From: Ehrlichia chaffeensis str. Arkansas
GTDB taxonomy: Bacteria > Pseudomonadota > Alphaproteobacteria > Rickettsiales > Anaplasmataceae
Assembly (NCBI RefSeq): GCF_000013145.1
Contig: NC_007799.1
Span: forward strand, 496,001-560,000
Length of the DNA stretch: 64,000 nt
Direction: 5' to 3'
Part shown: piece after piece, positions 48,520 through 58,028 of the stretch
Layout of the letters: every line of letters begins with the position of its first letter
Numbering within the stretch: position 1 is the first letter of the stretch
Position numbers and translations under genes: made by a program
The notes under the pieces: generated by a model
Seen by the model: the letters and a program-made list of their open reading frames with translations, nothing else
What the model was told of the DNA's origin: nothing
Database searches by the model: none

Positions 48520-49413
48520 ATGCATACTCCAGTTTTATTGAACGAAATGTTAGACATATTAAATCCTCAAGATGGGAAAGTATATGTTGATGCAACGTTT
48601 GGGGCAGGGGGATATACTAGAGCAATTTTGAAATCTGCAAATTGTCAGGTTTACGCTATTGATCAAGATGAATGTACTAATGTTTTCTATGAGAAACTGG
48701 TTAATGATTTTCCGGGCAAGGTACATTTTTGTGTTAGTAAATTCAGTAAAATAAAGCAAATATTGCATGGAGCTCAATTAAAAAAAGTTGATGGTATAGT
48801 ATTTGATATAGGAGTTTCTTCTATGCAATTGGAAGATGCTAGTCGTGGTTTTTCTTTTTCTAAAGATGGTCCTCTTGATATGAGGATGAGTACTTCTATA
48901 AGTAATGTTGATGCATCGGTATTTGTGAATACGGCATTTGAAGAGGAGATAGCTAATGTTATATATCAGTATGGAGGTGAAAAGTATTCTCGTAAGATAG
49001 CGAAAGCGATTGCTGAATCAAGAAAAAAGAAACCAATTAAAACTACGGGTGAACTTGCATCTATAGTAAGATCTGTAATCTCACGTAGTAAAAATCATAG
49101 TATTGATCCTGCAACAAGGACATTTCAAGCAATTAGAATATGGGTTAATAAAGAATTAGAAGAATTAGAACAAGGCATAATTGATTCTGCTGATTTATTA
49201 AATCCAGGTGGAAAAATAATAGTAGTGTCTTTTCATTCTTTGGAAGATCGAATTGTAAAGGTAATGTTTAAATCATTATGTAGTGGAAGTAGTGTAATTT
49301 CACCAATAGGATTTCAGTTAATTAATAAAAAAGTGATAAGGCCAAGTTTTGAAGAAATATTGAATAATCCTAGGTCTAGGTCTGCAAAGCTGAGAGCTAT
49401 ATTAAAAATATAG
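48520..49413 (+). CDS. rsmH: 16S rRNA (cytosine(1402)-N4)-methyltransferase RsmH (MraW)
   Basis: HTPVLLNEMLDIL at the N-terminus, SAM site DATFGAGGYTRAIL, FDIGVSSMQLEDASRGFSF, and late KIIVVSFHSLEDRIVK with C-terminal NPRSRSAKLRAI. 297 residues, normal. In most bacteria it heads the dcw division cluster; here that cluster does not follow, as expected for a reduced genome. Convergent with obgE, 30 bp apart. Confidence 0.96.
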   Translation: MHTPVLLNEMLDILNPQDGKVYVDATFGAGGYTRAILKSANCQVYAIDQDECTNVFYEKLVNDFPGKVHFCVSKFSKIKQILHGAQLKKVDGIVFDIGVSSMQLEDASRGFSFSKDGPLDMRMSTSISNVDASVFVNTAFEEEIANVIYQYGGEKYSRKIAKAIAESRKKKPIKTTGELASIVRSVISRSKNHSIDPATRTFQAIRIWVNKELEELEQGIIDSADLLNPGGKIIVVSFHSLEDRIVKVMFKSLCSGSSVISPIGFQLINKKVIRPSFEEILNNPRSRSAKLRAILKI

Positions 49414-49443
49414 TGTGTACTTTAAATGAAAGTTTGAGATTTG

Positions 49444-50466
49444 TTATATATTAAATGGATCATATATATATGGTTCGGCATTGGCATTTTTTTTATGTAT
49501 ATATTGAATTAAAGTAGATAAAATAGCATATCGATTATCTTTTATCGATGATACGAATATCTCTTTTTTTGTATACTGTGATAATAATTGCTTTTTTTTA
49601 GTAATTTCTTTTTTCTCTAGTAAATCGCTTTTATTTAATACTATGAACTCTGGTTTATTAATTAGCTCTTTATTATAAAGTAATAATTCTTTTCTAATAC
49701 ATTCATATGAATCAATAATATCATCTAGAGTGCAGTCTATGATGTGTAGTAATGTAGAACATCTTTCAATATGTTTTAGAAATTTGTCACCTATTCCATA
49801 TCCTAAATGTGCTCCAGCAATTAATCCTGGTATATCAGCTAATACTAATTCTCTATTGTCAATAAAAGCTACTCCTAAATGTGGTTCTAAGGTTGTAAAA
49901 GGATAATCAGCAATTTTTGTTTTTGAGTCAGTACATGAAGCTAAAAAACTGGATTTTCCTGCATTAGGCAATCCTATGATTCCTATATCTGAAATAATTT
50001 TTAATTTTAATGTGATATATTTTTCTTCTCCTGCTTCTCCGAGGGTAAAATACCGAGGTGCTCTATTAGTAGATGTTTTATAGTTAGCATTACCTGTTCC
50101 ACCTTTACCCCCTTGTGCTACTATAACCTTTTGATTTTCTGAACTAAGGTCAGCAATTAATATTCCATCTTCATCATATAATTGAGTGCCTATAGGAACT
50201 TTTATAATAATATCTTTTCCAGATGATCCAGATTTCTTTTTGCCAGAACCTGGATTTCCATTTTCTGCTTTTATATGCTGTTTATATCTAAAATATAGTA
50301 ATGTGTTAATGTGATTGCTTGTAGCAAAAACAATATTGCCACCATTACCGCCATTACCGCCATCTGGTCCTCCGAATTCAATAAATTTTTCACGACGGAA
50401 ACTACTACAGCCGTTTCCACCATTTCCTGCTTTTAAGTAGACTTTTGCTTCATCGATAAAGCTCAT
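49444..50466 (-). CDS. obgE: Obg-family ribosome-assembly GTPase
   Basis: Glycine-rich Obg fold at the N-terminus ([31 protein letters not shown]), then a GTPase domain: [13 protein letters not shown] (P-loop), [11 protein letters not shown] and VLNKSDLL. 340 residues. Binds the 50S subunit in late assembly. Its ATG overlaps the eno stop by 4 bases, so it is translationally coupled to eno. Confidence 0.96.
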   Translation of the reverse strand: MSFIDEAKVYLKAGNGGNGCSSFRREKFIEFGGPDGGNGGNGGNIVFATSNHINTLLYFRYKQHIKAENGNPGSGKKKSGSSGKDIIIKVPIGTQLYDEDGILIADLSSENQKVIVAQGGKGGTGNANYKTSTNRAPRYFTLGEAGEEKYITLKLKIISDIGIIGLPNAGKSSFLASCTDSKTKIADYPFTTLEPHLGVAFIDNRELVLADIPGLIAGAHLGYGIGDKFLKHIERCSTLLHIIDCTLDDIIDSYECIRKELLLYNKELINKPEFIVLNKSDLLEKKEITKKKQLLSQYTKKEIFVSSIKDNRYAILSTLIQYIHKKNANAEPYIYDPFNI

Positions 50467-51728
50467 AATGATCCATAGTATATTGCTGAAATGCCCAGTA
50501 GTTTTTCTATATATAATAGTTCGTTATATTTTGCTAGGCGTTCAGATCTAGATAAAGAACCAGTTTTAATTTGTCCGCAATTTGTTGCGACTGCTATGTG
50601 AGAAATTGTAGTGTCTTCTGTTTCACCTGATCTGTGTGATATTATAACGTTGTAATTGTTTTTTTGAGCAAGTCTTATAGCATTAAAAGTTTCAGTTAAT
50701 GTACCAATTTGATTTGGTTTTATTAGTACTGCGTTTGCCATGTTATTATCAATTCCATTTTGAATTAACTTACAGTTAGTTACGAATAGATCATCTCCTA
50801 CTATTTGTATTTTGTTACCTAACTCTTGTGTTATAAGTTTCCACCCGTTTATATCTTCTTCTGCTATTGGATCTTCAATTGATATGATGGGATACTGTGA
50901 AATTATTTTTTTGTAATATTCTACTAATTCTTGAGTATTTAATTCATAATCTGCAAATTTATATTTTTGATCTTTGTAGAATGTAGATGCAGCAATATCT
51001 AACCCTAATGAAAAATCTTCATACATTTTATATCCTGACTTTTCTACAGCATCTATAATGATTTCGAATACCTCAGTATTTATTCTTATGTTTGGAGCAA
51101 ATCCTCCTTCATCTCCTACATTAGTATTGAGTTTCTTATGTTTAAGAATTTGTTTTAACTGAAAAAATACTTCAGCTGACATTCTTATTGCGTCTTCAAA
51201 TTTATTAGCTCCATTTGGAATAATCATAAATTCTTGGAAGTCTAGGTTATTATCTGCATGCATTCCACCATTAATAACATTGATAAGAGGAGTAGGAAGT
51301 ACTTTTGCTGTGATTCCTCCTAAATATTGGTATAAAGGAATGTTTAATGCTAATGCTGCAGCTTTTGCTATTGCTAATGATATTGCAAGTGTTGAATTTG
51401 CTCCAATTCTTGATTTATTATCTGTTCCGTCTATTTCAATTAATGCGTTATCTATCTTTTCTTGGTTTAAAGTGTTCATACTTATAATTTGTGGAGCAAC
51501 TTCTGAGTTGATTAAATTAATTGCTTTTGTTACACCGTATCCGTTATAGAAGTTTTTATCATTGTCTCGTAATTCTACAGCTTCAAATTTTCCTACTGAA
51601 GCTCCTGAAGGTACACAAGCTTTTGCTTTTATGTCATTTGATAGTATTGTTTCTACTTCGATAGTAGGATACCCTCTACTGTCTAAAATTTGTCTAGCTA
51701 ATATTTTACTAATTGTTATATTAAACAC
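50463..51728 (-). CDS. eno: Enolase
   Basis: 2-phosphoglycerate/phosphoenolpyruvate interconversion. [29 protein letters not shown], the metal ligands in [10 protein letters not shown] and VGDDLFVTN, the catalytic Lys in [13 protein letters not shown], and [17 protein letters not shown]. 421 residues. GTG start. Transcribed with obgE downstream; gpmI, the preceding pathway step, is elsewhere in the window. Confidence 0.97.
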   Translation of the reverse strand: MFNITISKILARQILDSRGYPTIEVETILSNDIKAKACVPSGASVGKFEAVELRDNDKNFYNGYGVTKAINLINSEVAPQIISMNTLNQEKIDNALIEIDGTDNKSRIGANSTLAISLAIAKAAALALNIPLYQYLGGITAKVLPTPLINVINGGMHADNNLDFQEFMIIPNGANKFEDAIRMSAEVFFQLKQILKHKKLNTNVGDEGGFAPNIRINTEVFEIIIDAVEKSGYKMYEDFSLGLDIAASTFYKDQKYKFADYELNTQELVEYYKKIISQYPIISIEDPIAEEDINGWKLITQELGNKIQIVGDDLFVTNCKLIQNGIDNNMANAVLIKPNQIGTLTETFNAIRLAQKNNYNVIISHRSGETEDTTISHIAVATNCGQIKTGSLSRSERLAKYNELLYIEKLLGISAIYYGSL

Positions 51729-51915
51729 AACATTACCTTTTGCTTTTATGATGTTATTTAAAAATTCTACAAGATAGTAATATCTTTTATGTGAAATGTA
51801 AATTTATTCTCAATGTTGACTTAATTTAAAAGAGTAACAATGTTATTGACATATTATGTTATATTGAGCAGAATTACTAAAAATAATAATTGATTTGAAC
51901 GTTAAGAGATATATT

Positions 51916-52224
51916 ATGTTTGCTATTGTTGAAACTGGTGGGAAGCAATATAAGGTAAAAGAGCAGGATGTTATAAAGATAGAAAAGTTAAATGCTTCTG
52001 TAGGGGAGGAAGTTACTTTGGATAAAGTGATTGCGTTGGCTGATGTGAATAACAATATTGTTTTTACACATAATGCAATTGTTACAGCATCAGTTCTTGA
52101 ACAATGTAGAAATGATAAAATAATAGTTTTTAAGAAAAAACGTCGTAAAAATTATAGAAGAAAGAATGGTCATAGACAATACATGACTGTTTTACGTGTT
52201 ACTAAAATTAACAATATGGAGTAA
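51916..52224 (+). CDS. rplU: 50S ribosomal protein L21
   Basis: 102 residues from the ATG at 51916 ([18 protein letters not shown]); the TTG at 51895 adds seven unlikely residues. C-terminal [18 protein letters not shown] is the RNA-binding signature. A perfect TTGACA lies at 51846, about 70 bases upstream, a possible -35. Followed two bases later by rpmA, the universal rplU-rpmA pair. Confidence 0.97.
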   Translation: MFAIVETGGKQYKVKEQDVIKIEKLNASVGEEVTLDKVIALADVNNNIVFTHNAIVTASVLEQCRNDKIIVFKKKRRKNYRRKNGHRQYMTVLRVTKINNME

Positions 52225-52226
52225 AT

Positions 52227-52493
52227 ATGGCTACGAAAAAGTCTGGTGGTAGCTCCGGTAATGGCCGGGACTCGAGAGGTAGAAGGTTAGGTGTAAAAAA
52301 GTTTGGAAGTGAAAAAGTAATTCCTGGTAATATTATAATACGTCAAAGAGGGACAAAATATCACCCTGGTAAGAATGTTGGTATTGGAAAAGATCATACT
52401 ATCTTTTCTAAAATCTCAGGTTTTGTACATTTTAGGAAAGGTGTGTATAATAAGACGTTTGTTGATGTCTTAGAAGCTAGTTCTGTTTCTTAA
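52227..52493 (+). CDS. rpmA: 50S ribosomal protein L27
   Basis: 88 residues. [20 protein letters not shown] at the N-terminus, which reaches the peptidyl-transferase centre, and [20 protein letters not shown]. No Firmicutes-type cleaved N-terminal extension. Immediately downstream of rplU; tRNA-Ile follows 17 bp later. Confidence 0.97.
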   Translation: MATKKSGGSSGNGRDSRGRRLGVKKFGSEKVIPGNIIIRQRGTKYHPGKNVGIGKDHTIFSKISGFVHFRKGVYNKTFVDVLEASSVS

Positions 52494-52510
52494 ATTATAG
52501 TAGCTTTTAG

Positions 52511-52584
<74 letters not shown>

Positions 52585-52734
52585 CCCGTTTAATCATGTT
52601 CTTTTAATGGATGTGTTTTTTACTTTTAGGAGTTATGTAATATTGTTAGTATAGTCTTAATGTTAGCGGTGTTTGTATAGGTCGTTATTAATTCTGTTAG
52701 TTTTTTGGTAATTTCTAATATTGTATAAGGCTTT

Positions 52735-54018
52735 ATGTTAAAGGATAGTGATAAAGTATTTACTAATCTTAGTGGTCAATATTCTCCGTTTTTGAGATCT
52801 GCAAAAAGTAGGGGTATTTGGAGTAATATTTTAGAAATATTAAACTTAGGTCCTGAACATATTATTCAAGAAATAAAAAAATCAGGATTGCGTGGTAGAG
52901 GTGGAGCAGGATTTTCTACAGGATTGAAATGGAGCTTCATGCCAAAAACTAGAAAAGAAGGACAGCCAGCATATTTAATAATTAATGCAGATGAATCAGA
53001 ACCTGGTACATGTAAGGACCGTGATATATTAAGATATGACCCTCATAGGCTTATTGAAGGAATATTAATAGCTGGTTTTGCAATGAATGTAACTACAGCT
53101 TATATTTATATTCGTGGTGAGTTTTATAATGAGTATTTAGTATTATCTAAAGCTTTAGAGGAAGCTTATAAAGCTAAGTTAATAGGGAAGAATGCATGTA
53201 ATTCTGGGTATGATTTAGATATTTTTATTCATAGAGGTGCTGGAGCATATATTTGTGGTGAGGAAACTGCTCAACTTGAATCATTAGAAGGAAGAAAAGG
53301 TATGCCAAGATTGAAGCCTCCTTTTCCAGCTGCAATAGGGTTATATGGCTGTCCTACTACTATTAATAATGTTGAAACTATTGCAACTGTTAGTGAGATC
53401 ATGAGGAGAGGTAGTGATTGGTTTGCATCTCTCGGAAGAGAAAATAATACTGGTACTAAGATTTTTTGTATATCAGGTCATGTGAATAACCCATGTAATG
53501 TAGAAGAGGAATTAGGGATTCCCATGAAGGAGCTTATAGAAAAATATGCAGGAGGTGTTCGTGGAGGATGGGATAATTTATTAGCAGTAATACCTGGTGG
53601 TTCATCAGTACCAATGCTTCCAAAGTCTATTTGTGACACTGTAAATATGGATTTTGATTCTTTAAGAGCTGTACAATCAGGGTTAGGTACTGCAGGACTA
53701 ATAGTTATGGACAAATCAACAGATCTAATAGCAGCTATAGAAAGATTATCACATTTTTATATGCATGAATCTTGTGGACAATGTACACCATGTAGAGAAG
53801 GTACTGGTTGGATGTGGAGAATCATGAAGAAAATGGTAAAAGGTGATGCTACATCTGAAAGCATTGATTTATTATTGAATATTACACATCAAGTAGAAGG
53901 GCATACTATATGTGCTCTTGGTGATGCTGCAGCTTGGCCTATACAAGGATTAATTAGACATTTTAGAAATGTTATTGAAGATCGGATAAGGGATTATAAT
54001 AATGATAAATTAACTTAA
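52735..54018 (+). CDS. nuoF: NADH-quinone oxidoreductase subunit F
   Basis: NADH- and FMN-binding subunit of complex I. NADH site [19 protein letters not shown] region [32 protein letters not shown], and the [4Fe-4S] ligands in [14 protein letters not shown] with the fourth Cys in [13 protein letters not shown]. 427 residues, usual length. It stands apart from the other nuo genes, with about 3 kb before nuoJ. Confidence 0.97.
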   Translation: MLKDSDKVFTNLSGQYSPFLRSAKSRGIWSNILEILNLGPEHIIQEIKKSGLRGRGGAGFSTGLKWSFMPKTRKEGQPAYLIINADESEPGTCKDRDILRYDPHRLIEGILIAGFAMNVTTAYIYIRGEFYNEYLVLSKALEEAYKAKLIGKNACNSGYDLDIFIHRGAGAYICGEETAQLESLEGRKGMPRLKPPFPAAIGLYGCPTTINNVETIATVSEIMRRGSDWFASLGRENNTGTKIFCISGHVNNPCNVEEELGIPMKELIEKYAGGVRGGWDNLLAVIPGGSSVPMLPKSICDTVNMDFDSLRAVQSGLGTAGLIVMDKSTDLIAAIERLSHFYMHESCGQCTPCREGTGWMWRIMKKMVKGDATSESIDLLLNITHQVEGHTICALGDAAAWPIQGLIRHFRNVIEDRIRDYNNDKLT

Positions 54019-54235
54019 TCTCTATGTGTTATGGTTTTTATTTGTATTTAAAAATATATCTGTTTTTCATGTTAATGTACTGTTAGGGGATTATATATAA
54101 GTAAATTTTTAACTTTTATTAACATATCAATAATTTAATTATTTTTTATATAATTTTTAACTAAATAGGTGTAATATATACTTTAATTTTATTATTATTA
54201 ATAAAGATATTAATAATTTTAAGTTTGGAGTTAAT

Positions 54236-54823
54236 ATGCACTTAACGTTATTGTTGCTTAGAAATGGTATGCCTGTTTTGTTACCTGAAGCAGCATGTAA
54301 GTATGATAAGAGTCTAGGCGTTGCTTATACAATGGATCCCATTATGAATGAGCAATTAGGGATTCCTACATCAGATAGTCCTTATAGTTATCTATATAGG
54401 TCAAACTTTACAAAGTTTGCTGTTGTAAGTGGTGCAAATTCTGAGATGAATGTAATGTTTATTTTTGGTAATAGTCCAGTATTATCTTGTCCTGTATTTA
54501 TGGTCTTTACACTTCCATATGGCGTTGTTCGTGATGTAACAAAGAATGGTATAATGTTAGATAATACATTGATCCCGTTACATGGAAAAGTTAGTGAAGA
54601 CTTGTTAGGTCTTTCAACAGAAGAGCAAGTGATCAAGTTATTTAATGAGTTAAAAAGTAATCTCAAAATAAATGCAAGTTCTGGGCAGTGTCGTATGCAG
54701 ATGTTTAACTATGTTAATGGGAATGGTGAGTTGTTTCACACATCATTTCATAATACAGCTTTGGATAGAGTAACCGTGAATCCTGTAGATGGTAGTAGAC
54801 GATATATTATGAAGATAGAATAG
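54236..54823 (+). CDS. Orphan protein, paralog of the 55608-56183 gene
   Basis: 195 residues; family not recognised. N-terminus MHLTLLLLRNGMPVLLPEAA is weakly hydrophobic but not a clear signal peptide. Shares a layout with the gene at 55608-56183: LLxxNGxxxLxPExxCxYDKS, a central block ending FGNSP or YGKNP, GLMLxxxxLI-like GIMLDNTLIPLHGKVSEDL, EEQVIKLFN, and a C-terminal FNYVNGNGELFHTSFHNTALDRV. GGAG 7 bases before the ATG. Lies 217 bp after nuoF on the same strand. Probably Ehrlichia-specific. Confidence 0.75.
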   Translation: MHLTLLLLRNGMPVLLPEAACKYDKSLGVAYTMDPIMNEQLGIPTSDSPYSYLYRSNFTKFAVVSGANSEMNVMFIFGNSPVLSCPVFMVFTLPYGVVRDVTKNGIMLDNTLIPLHGKVSEDLLGLSTEEQVIKLFNELKSNLKINASSGQCRMQMFNYVNGNGELFHTSFHNTALDRVTVNPVDGSRRYIMKIE

Positions 54824-55096
54824 AGATTTAGTTTTATAGAATTATTTTTAAGATTGTGATGAGTAATAAAAAGCTATAATTCTATTTATTAAGAATAAAT
54901 TTTTTTAGTAGAACTTATTAAATAATCAGCATTAGCATTATAGAATATATATTAGCCGATACTGTTATTTAAAGTAAATTTTCTTGAATTACTAAAAAGA
55001 CTGTATTATTGATAGTGATTAAGGTCAATGCATAAATATCTACTCCAGAGCAGAATTCTATTTTAAAAATTATAAATGAAGACCTACTTTATAAAG
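54824..55096. other. 273-bp gap before the left inverted-repeat arm
   Basis: AT-rich; no gene or clear signal seen. It is followed directly by the left arm of the inverted repeat, so the gene-free stretch continues to 55607. Confidence 0.4.
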
Positions 55097-55190
55097 ATAA
55101 TACAGAGTAAACAGGATTTGAGAGATAAACTACAGATATAGAAGATAATACTATTAATACTGCAAAAAAATGGAACAAAAAATAAATCAT
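55097..55190 (-). pseudogene. nuoJ: Duplicated 5' fragment of nuoJ
   Basis: Minus-strand copy of nuoJ codons 1-31 ([20 protein letters not shown] then [12 protein letters not shown]-like), one amino-acid change visible, after which similarity to nuoJ stops abruptly. It is the outer end of the left inverted-repeat arm and includes the nuoJ upstream region, so any nuoJ promoter is also duplicated. Confidence 0.85.
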
Positions 55191-55668
55191 TATATTTATA
55201 TTCTGTTAATAATTAACAAATTCAACAAAAGAGTATAACTACATCAAACATTCAAGTAAACTATTATTATAGTCGAAATGCATAAGTCAATAAGTATTAC
55301 TAATAATCTATAATTATTGAATTATGTAATAAAATGAAGATGATTTTTTGAAAAATAATTAATTCCAATAAAGTAAAACTATCATGTAATGTATCCATAA
55401 ACTAAGATCTTAAAATAAAAATCTTTTACAATAGTTTAGTATACTTATTTATCAATTCAGAATAATACTTACCTTATATTAATTGACTATCTTGTTTAAC
55501 ATATTTATAAAAATCTACTTTAAGTATTGCTTTCAACGAACGCGAATATCTGATAAATTATTATTTAAATCGCATAACAATAGAAAAAACATGAGTACAC
55601 AATGCTTTCAGAATCTCATAATAAATACATTCTCATTGGATACTGGATCTACTATAATGTGATCCAAA
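55097..55668 (-). repeat. Left arm of a 572-bp inverted repeat
   Basis: Reverse complement of 56587-57158, same length; about eight to ten mismatches counted by eye (roughly 98% identity), no indels noticed. It contains the last 20 codons of the minus-strand orphan gene (55608-55668), about 420 bp of non-coding DNA, and a copy of the first 31 codons of nuoJ (55097-55190, minus strand). Confidence 0.93.
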
Positions 55669-56183
55669 TGTGTGGTGCTATATTCTCTATGAAACACTTC
55701 TCCGCTCATATTAAAAAAATCAAACCTATATGTACAAGAAGAATTGGTCCTAAAAGGAATTTTTATCCACTCCCGACTATTACGAAACAAGTTTATTGTG
55801 TGCTCTTCTGGTGATATCCCTGGAGTAGTTATTTCTCCACATGTTATTAATCTTCCGTCATTCAACATTAATCCAAGAGAATATATATTATGTAAAGAAC
55901 CATGTTGAGCAACAAAACCTAAATATAACTCTTTACCTTGTGGATTTTTACCATACATAAAGAAAATGTCGTTTGCCAAAACTGCATTAGATATAAGGCA
56001 ATGTTGGCCAAATTTTGCTTTATGTATCAAATGTACATAATCAGGATGAATATTAGGAACTGGAGTAATTATATTGATATTCTGATCTTTTGGAATGTAC
56101 TCGTCTGATGACTTATCATAAATACATTCGTTCTCAGGTATTAAAGCAAGACCATTTTGTGTCAACAATGATATTAGTTTCAT
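55608..56183 (-). CDS. Orphan protein inside the inverted repeat, paralog of 54236-54823
   Basis: 191 residues, family not recognised. MKLISLLTQNGLALIPENE, CIYDKSSDE, FFMYGKNPQGKEL, LGLMLNDGRLITCGEI, EEHTINLFRNS and FNMSGEVFHREYSTTHLDHI track the neighbour gene, so the two are diverged duplicates. No signal peptide. Its last 20 codons lie in the left repeat arm and the rest in the unique centre. An identical 20-codon end is present in the right arm, so inversion of the centre would leave the protein unchanged but on the plus strand, heading toward nuoJ. Confidence 0.78.
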   Translation of the reverse strand: MKLISLLTQNGLALIPENECIYDKSSDEYIPKDQNINIITPVPNIHPDYVHLIHKAKFGQHCLISNAVLANDIFFMYGKNPQGKELYLGFVAQHGSLHNIYSLGLMLNDGRLITCGEITTPGISPEEHTINLFRNSREWIKIPFRTNSSCTYRFDFFNMSGEVFHREYSTTHLDHIIVDPVSNENVFIMRF

Positions 56184-57064
56184 ATAATTTTTTGATATAA
56201 ATATATTAAATTTTAGTATATTAATATTCTACTACATTATAATTGACAAAATCAATTTTCCATACTAAAATTAAAGTTTTTACTAAAAAGTTACTACTAC
56301 TACTTTCTATAAATACATGAAGTACTATGAATAACCTATTCTAATACAGTTATTATCATCAAGTTGATAAATCAGCTTCAATCTCACTAAACGTTATTTC
56401 GCAAATTGTTTCATATCAGAAGCTTAATATCAGTATAAAATATACAAACAATTATACAGTATGTACTGTAACCATTTTAAACCTAGTCACAATAGCACAT
56501 ACTAAAATTTATAACCTTTTTTCACAATAATACCTTAAAAAATCTTTTTATTTACTGATTTAATAATATCAAATATACGTCTGCATTTTGGATCACATTA
56601 TAGTAGACCCAGTATCCAATGAGAATGTATTTATTATGAGATTCTGAAAGCATTGTATACTCATGTTTTTTCTATTGTTATGCGATTTAAATAATAATTT
56701 ATCAGATATTCGCGTTAGTTGAAAGCAATACTTAAAGTAGATTTTTATAAATATGTTAAACAAGATAGTCAATTAATATAAGGTAAGTATTATTCTGAGT
56801 TGATAAATAAGTATACTAAACTATTGTAAAAGATTTTTATTTTAAGATCTTAGTTTATGGATACATTACATGATAGTTTTACTTTATTGGAATTAATTAT
56901 TTTTCAAAAAATCATCTTCATTTTATTACATAATTCAATAATTATAGATTATTAGTAATACTTATTGACTTATGCATTTCGGCTGTAATAATAGTTTACT
57001 TCAATGTTTGATGTAGTTATACTCTTTTGTTGAATTTGTTAATTATTAACAGAATATAAATATA
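56184..57064. other. 881-bp gap before nuoJ: unique centre then right arm
   Basis: From 56184 to 56586 it is the AT-rich upstream region of the minus-strand orphan gene; no gene seen. From 56587 it is the right arm of the inverted repeat, which runs on into nuoJ and so contains the nuoJKLMN promoter region. Confidence 0.55.
56587..56647 (+). pseudogene. Plus-strand 3' end of the orphan gene (20 codons)
   Basis: Reads LDHIIVDPVSNENVFIMRF then TGA, the same residues as the end of the 55608-56183 protein. No body precedes it in this orientation. It marks where the gene would end if the 918-bp centre were inverted. Confidence 0.88.
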
Positions 57065-57158
57065 ATGATTTATTTTTTGTTCCATTTTTTTGCAGTATTA
57101 ATAGTATTATCTTCTATATCTGTAGTTTATGTCTCAAATCCTGTTTACTCTGTATTAT
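56587..57158 (+). repeat. Right arm of the 572-bp inverted repeat
   Basis: Partner of 55097-55668. Starts with a 20-codon gene end on the plus strand, continues through the nuoJ upstream region, and ends inside nuoJ codon 32. Because nuoJ is complete only on this side, this arm is the original and the left arm is the copy. Confidence 0.93.
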
Positions 57159-57667
57159 TCTTAATTTTAACATTTTTTATATCTAGTACATTATTTATTT
57201 TATTGGGTGCAGAATTAATAGCAATGCTAGTTATAATAGTATATGTTGGAGCTGTAGCTGTACTTTTTTTATTTGTAGTTATGATGTTAGATATAAATTA
57301 TTCAAGATTGAAAAGTGGCTTTACGAAGTATCTTGCTATAGGGTTATTATGTGGAATGATATTATTTGTTAATATAGTGTTTGTTATTAAGCAGTCTGCA
57401 ACAACTGAATTAGTGACGGGATCTGTTTCTTATGTAAGTAATGTTATTGCTATTGGTAACTTAATATATACAAAGTATATGTATGTGTTTCATTTATCTG
57501 GGATACTACTTTTGATATCAATAATTGGGTCTTTAGTATTAACTTTGCGTACTAAAAATGGCAATGTATATAGGCAAAGTGTAGGTGCTCAAGTTAATAG
57601 ATCATCTACTGTGAAATATGTGAATGTTAAAGTACGACAAGGAGTAGATTATGAAAATTCTAACTGA
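57065..57667 (+). CDS. nuoJ: NADH-quinone oxidoreductase subunit J
   Basis: 200 residues, five membrane helices; membrane-arm subunit of complex [21 protein letters not shown] is the conserved helix 3 with its pi-bulge region. The first 31 codons are also present, inverted, at 55097-55190. First gene of nuoJKLMN; overlaps nuoK by 17 bases. Confidence 0.95.
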   Translation: MIYFLFHFFAVLIVLSSISVVYVSNPVYSVLFLILTFFISSTLFILLGAELIAMLVIIVYVGAVAVLFLFVVMMLDINYSRLKSGFTKYLAIGLLCGMILFVNIVFVIKQSATTELVTGSVSYVSNVIAIGNLIYTKYMYVFHLSGILLLISIIGSLVLTLRTKNGNVYRQSVGAQVNRSSTVKYVNVKVRQGVDYENSN

Positions 57668-57977
57668 AGCTGGTATTACTTTAGATCATTTCCTTATTTT
57701 AGGTGCGATTTTATTTACTATTGGTGTGTCTGGGATTTTTATTAATCGCAAAAACATCATTACTATTCTTCTGTCAATAGAATTAATGTTGTTAGCAATC
57801 AATATCAATTTTACTGCTTTTTCAGTATACCTTGATAATATTTTAGGACAAGTCTTTGTTATGTTTATATTAACAGTTGCTGCTGCAGAATCTGCAGTGG
57901 GCTTAGCTATTATTGTAGTATATTTCAGAAATTGTGGAAATATTAATGTTGAAACAGCTAATAAGATGAAAGAGTAG
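57651..57977 (+). CDS. nuoK: NADH-quinone oxidoreductase subunit K
   Basis: 108 residues, three membrane helices. [20 protein letters not shown] carries the conserved membrane Glu, and [17 protein letters not shown] carries the second. AGGAG sits 7 bases before the ATG, inside nuoJ. Confidence 0.95.
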   Translation: MKILTEAGITLDHFLILGAILFTIGVSGIFINRKNIITILLSIELMLLAININFTAFSVYLDNILGQVFVMFILTVAAAESAVGLAIIVVYFRNCGNINVETANKMKE

Positions 57978-58028
57978 AAAATTTTTTAGGTGCTTATTGA
58001 CTAATCATAATTAATTAGGACAGGTTTT

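Noticed and set aside
55602-55814. 70-codon plus-strand frame opposite the orphan gene
   Set aside because: Lies fully antisense to a better gene with a close paralog.
55097-57158. Inverted repeat considered as an insertion sequence or composite transposon
   Set aside because: No transposase in or near the arms, and the arm contents are native nuoJ and orphan-gene sequence, which fits an inverted duplication better.
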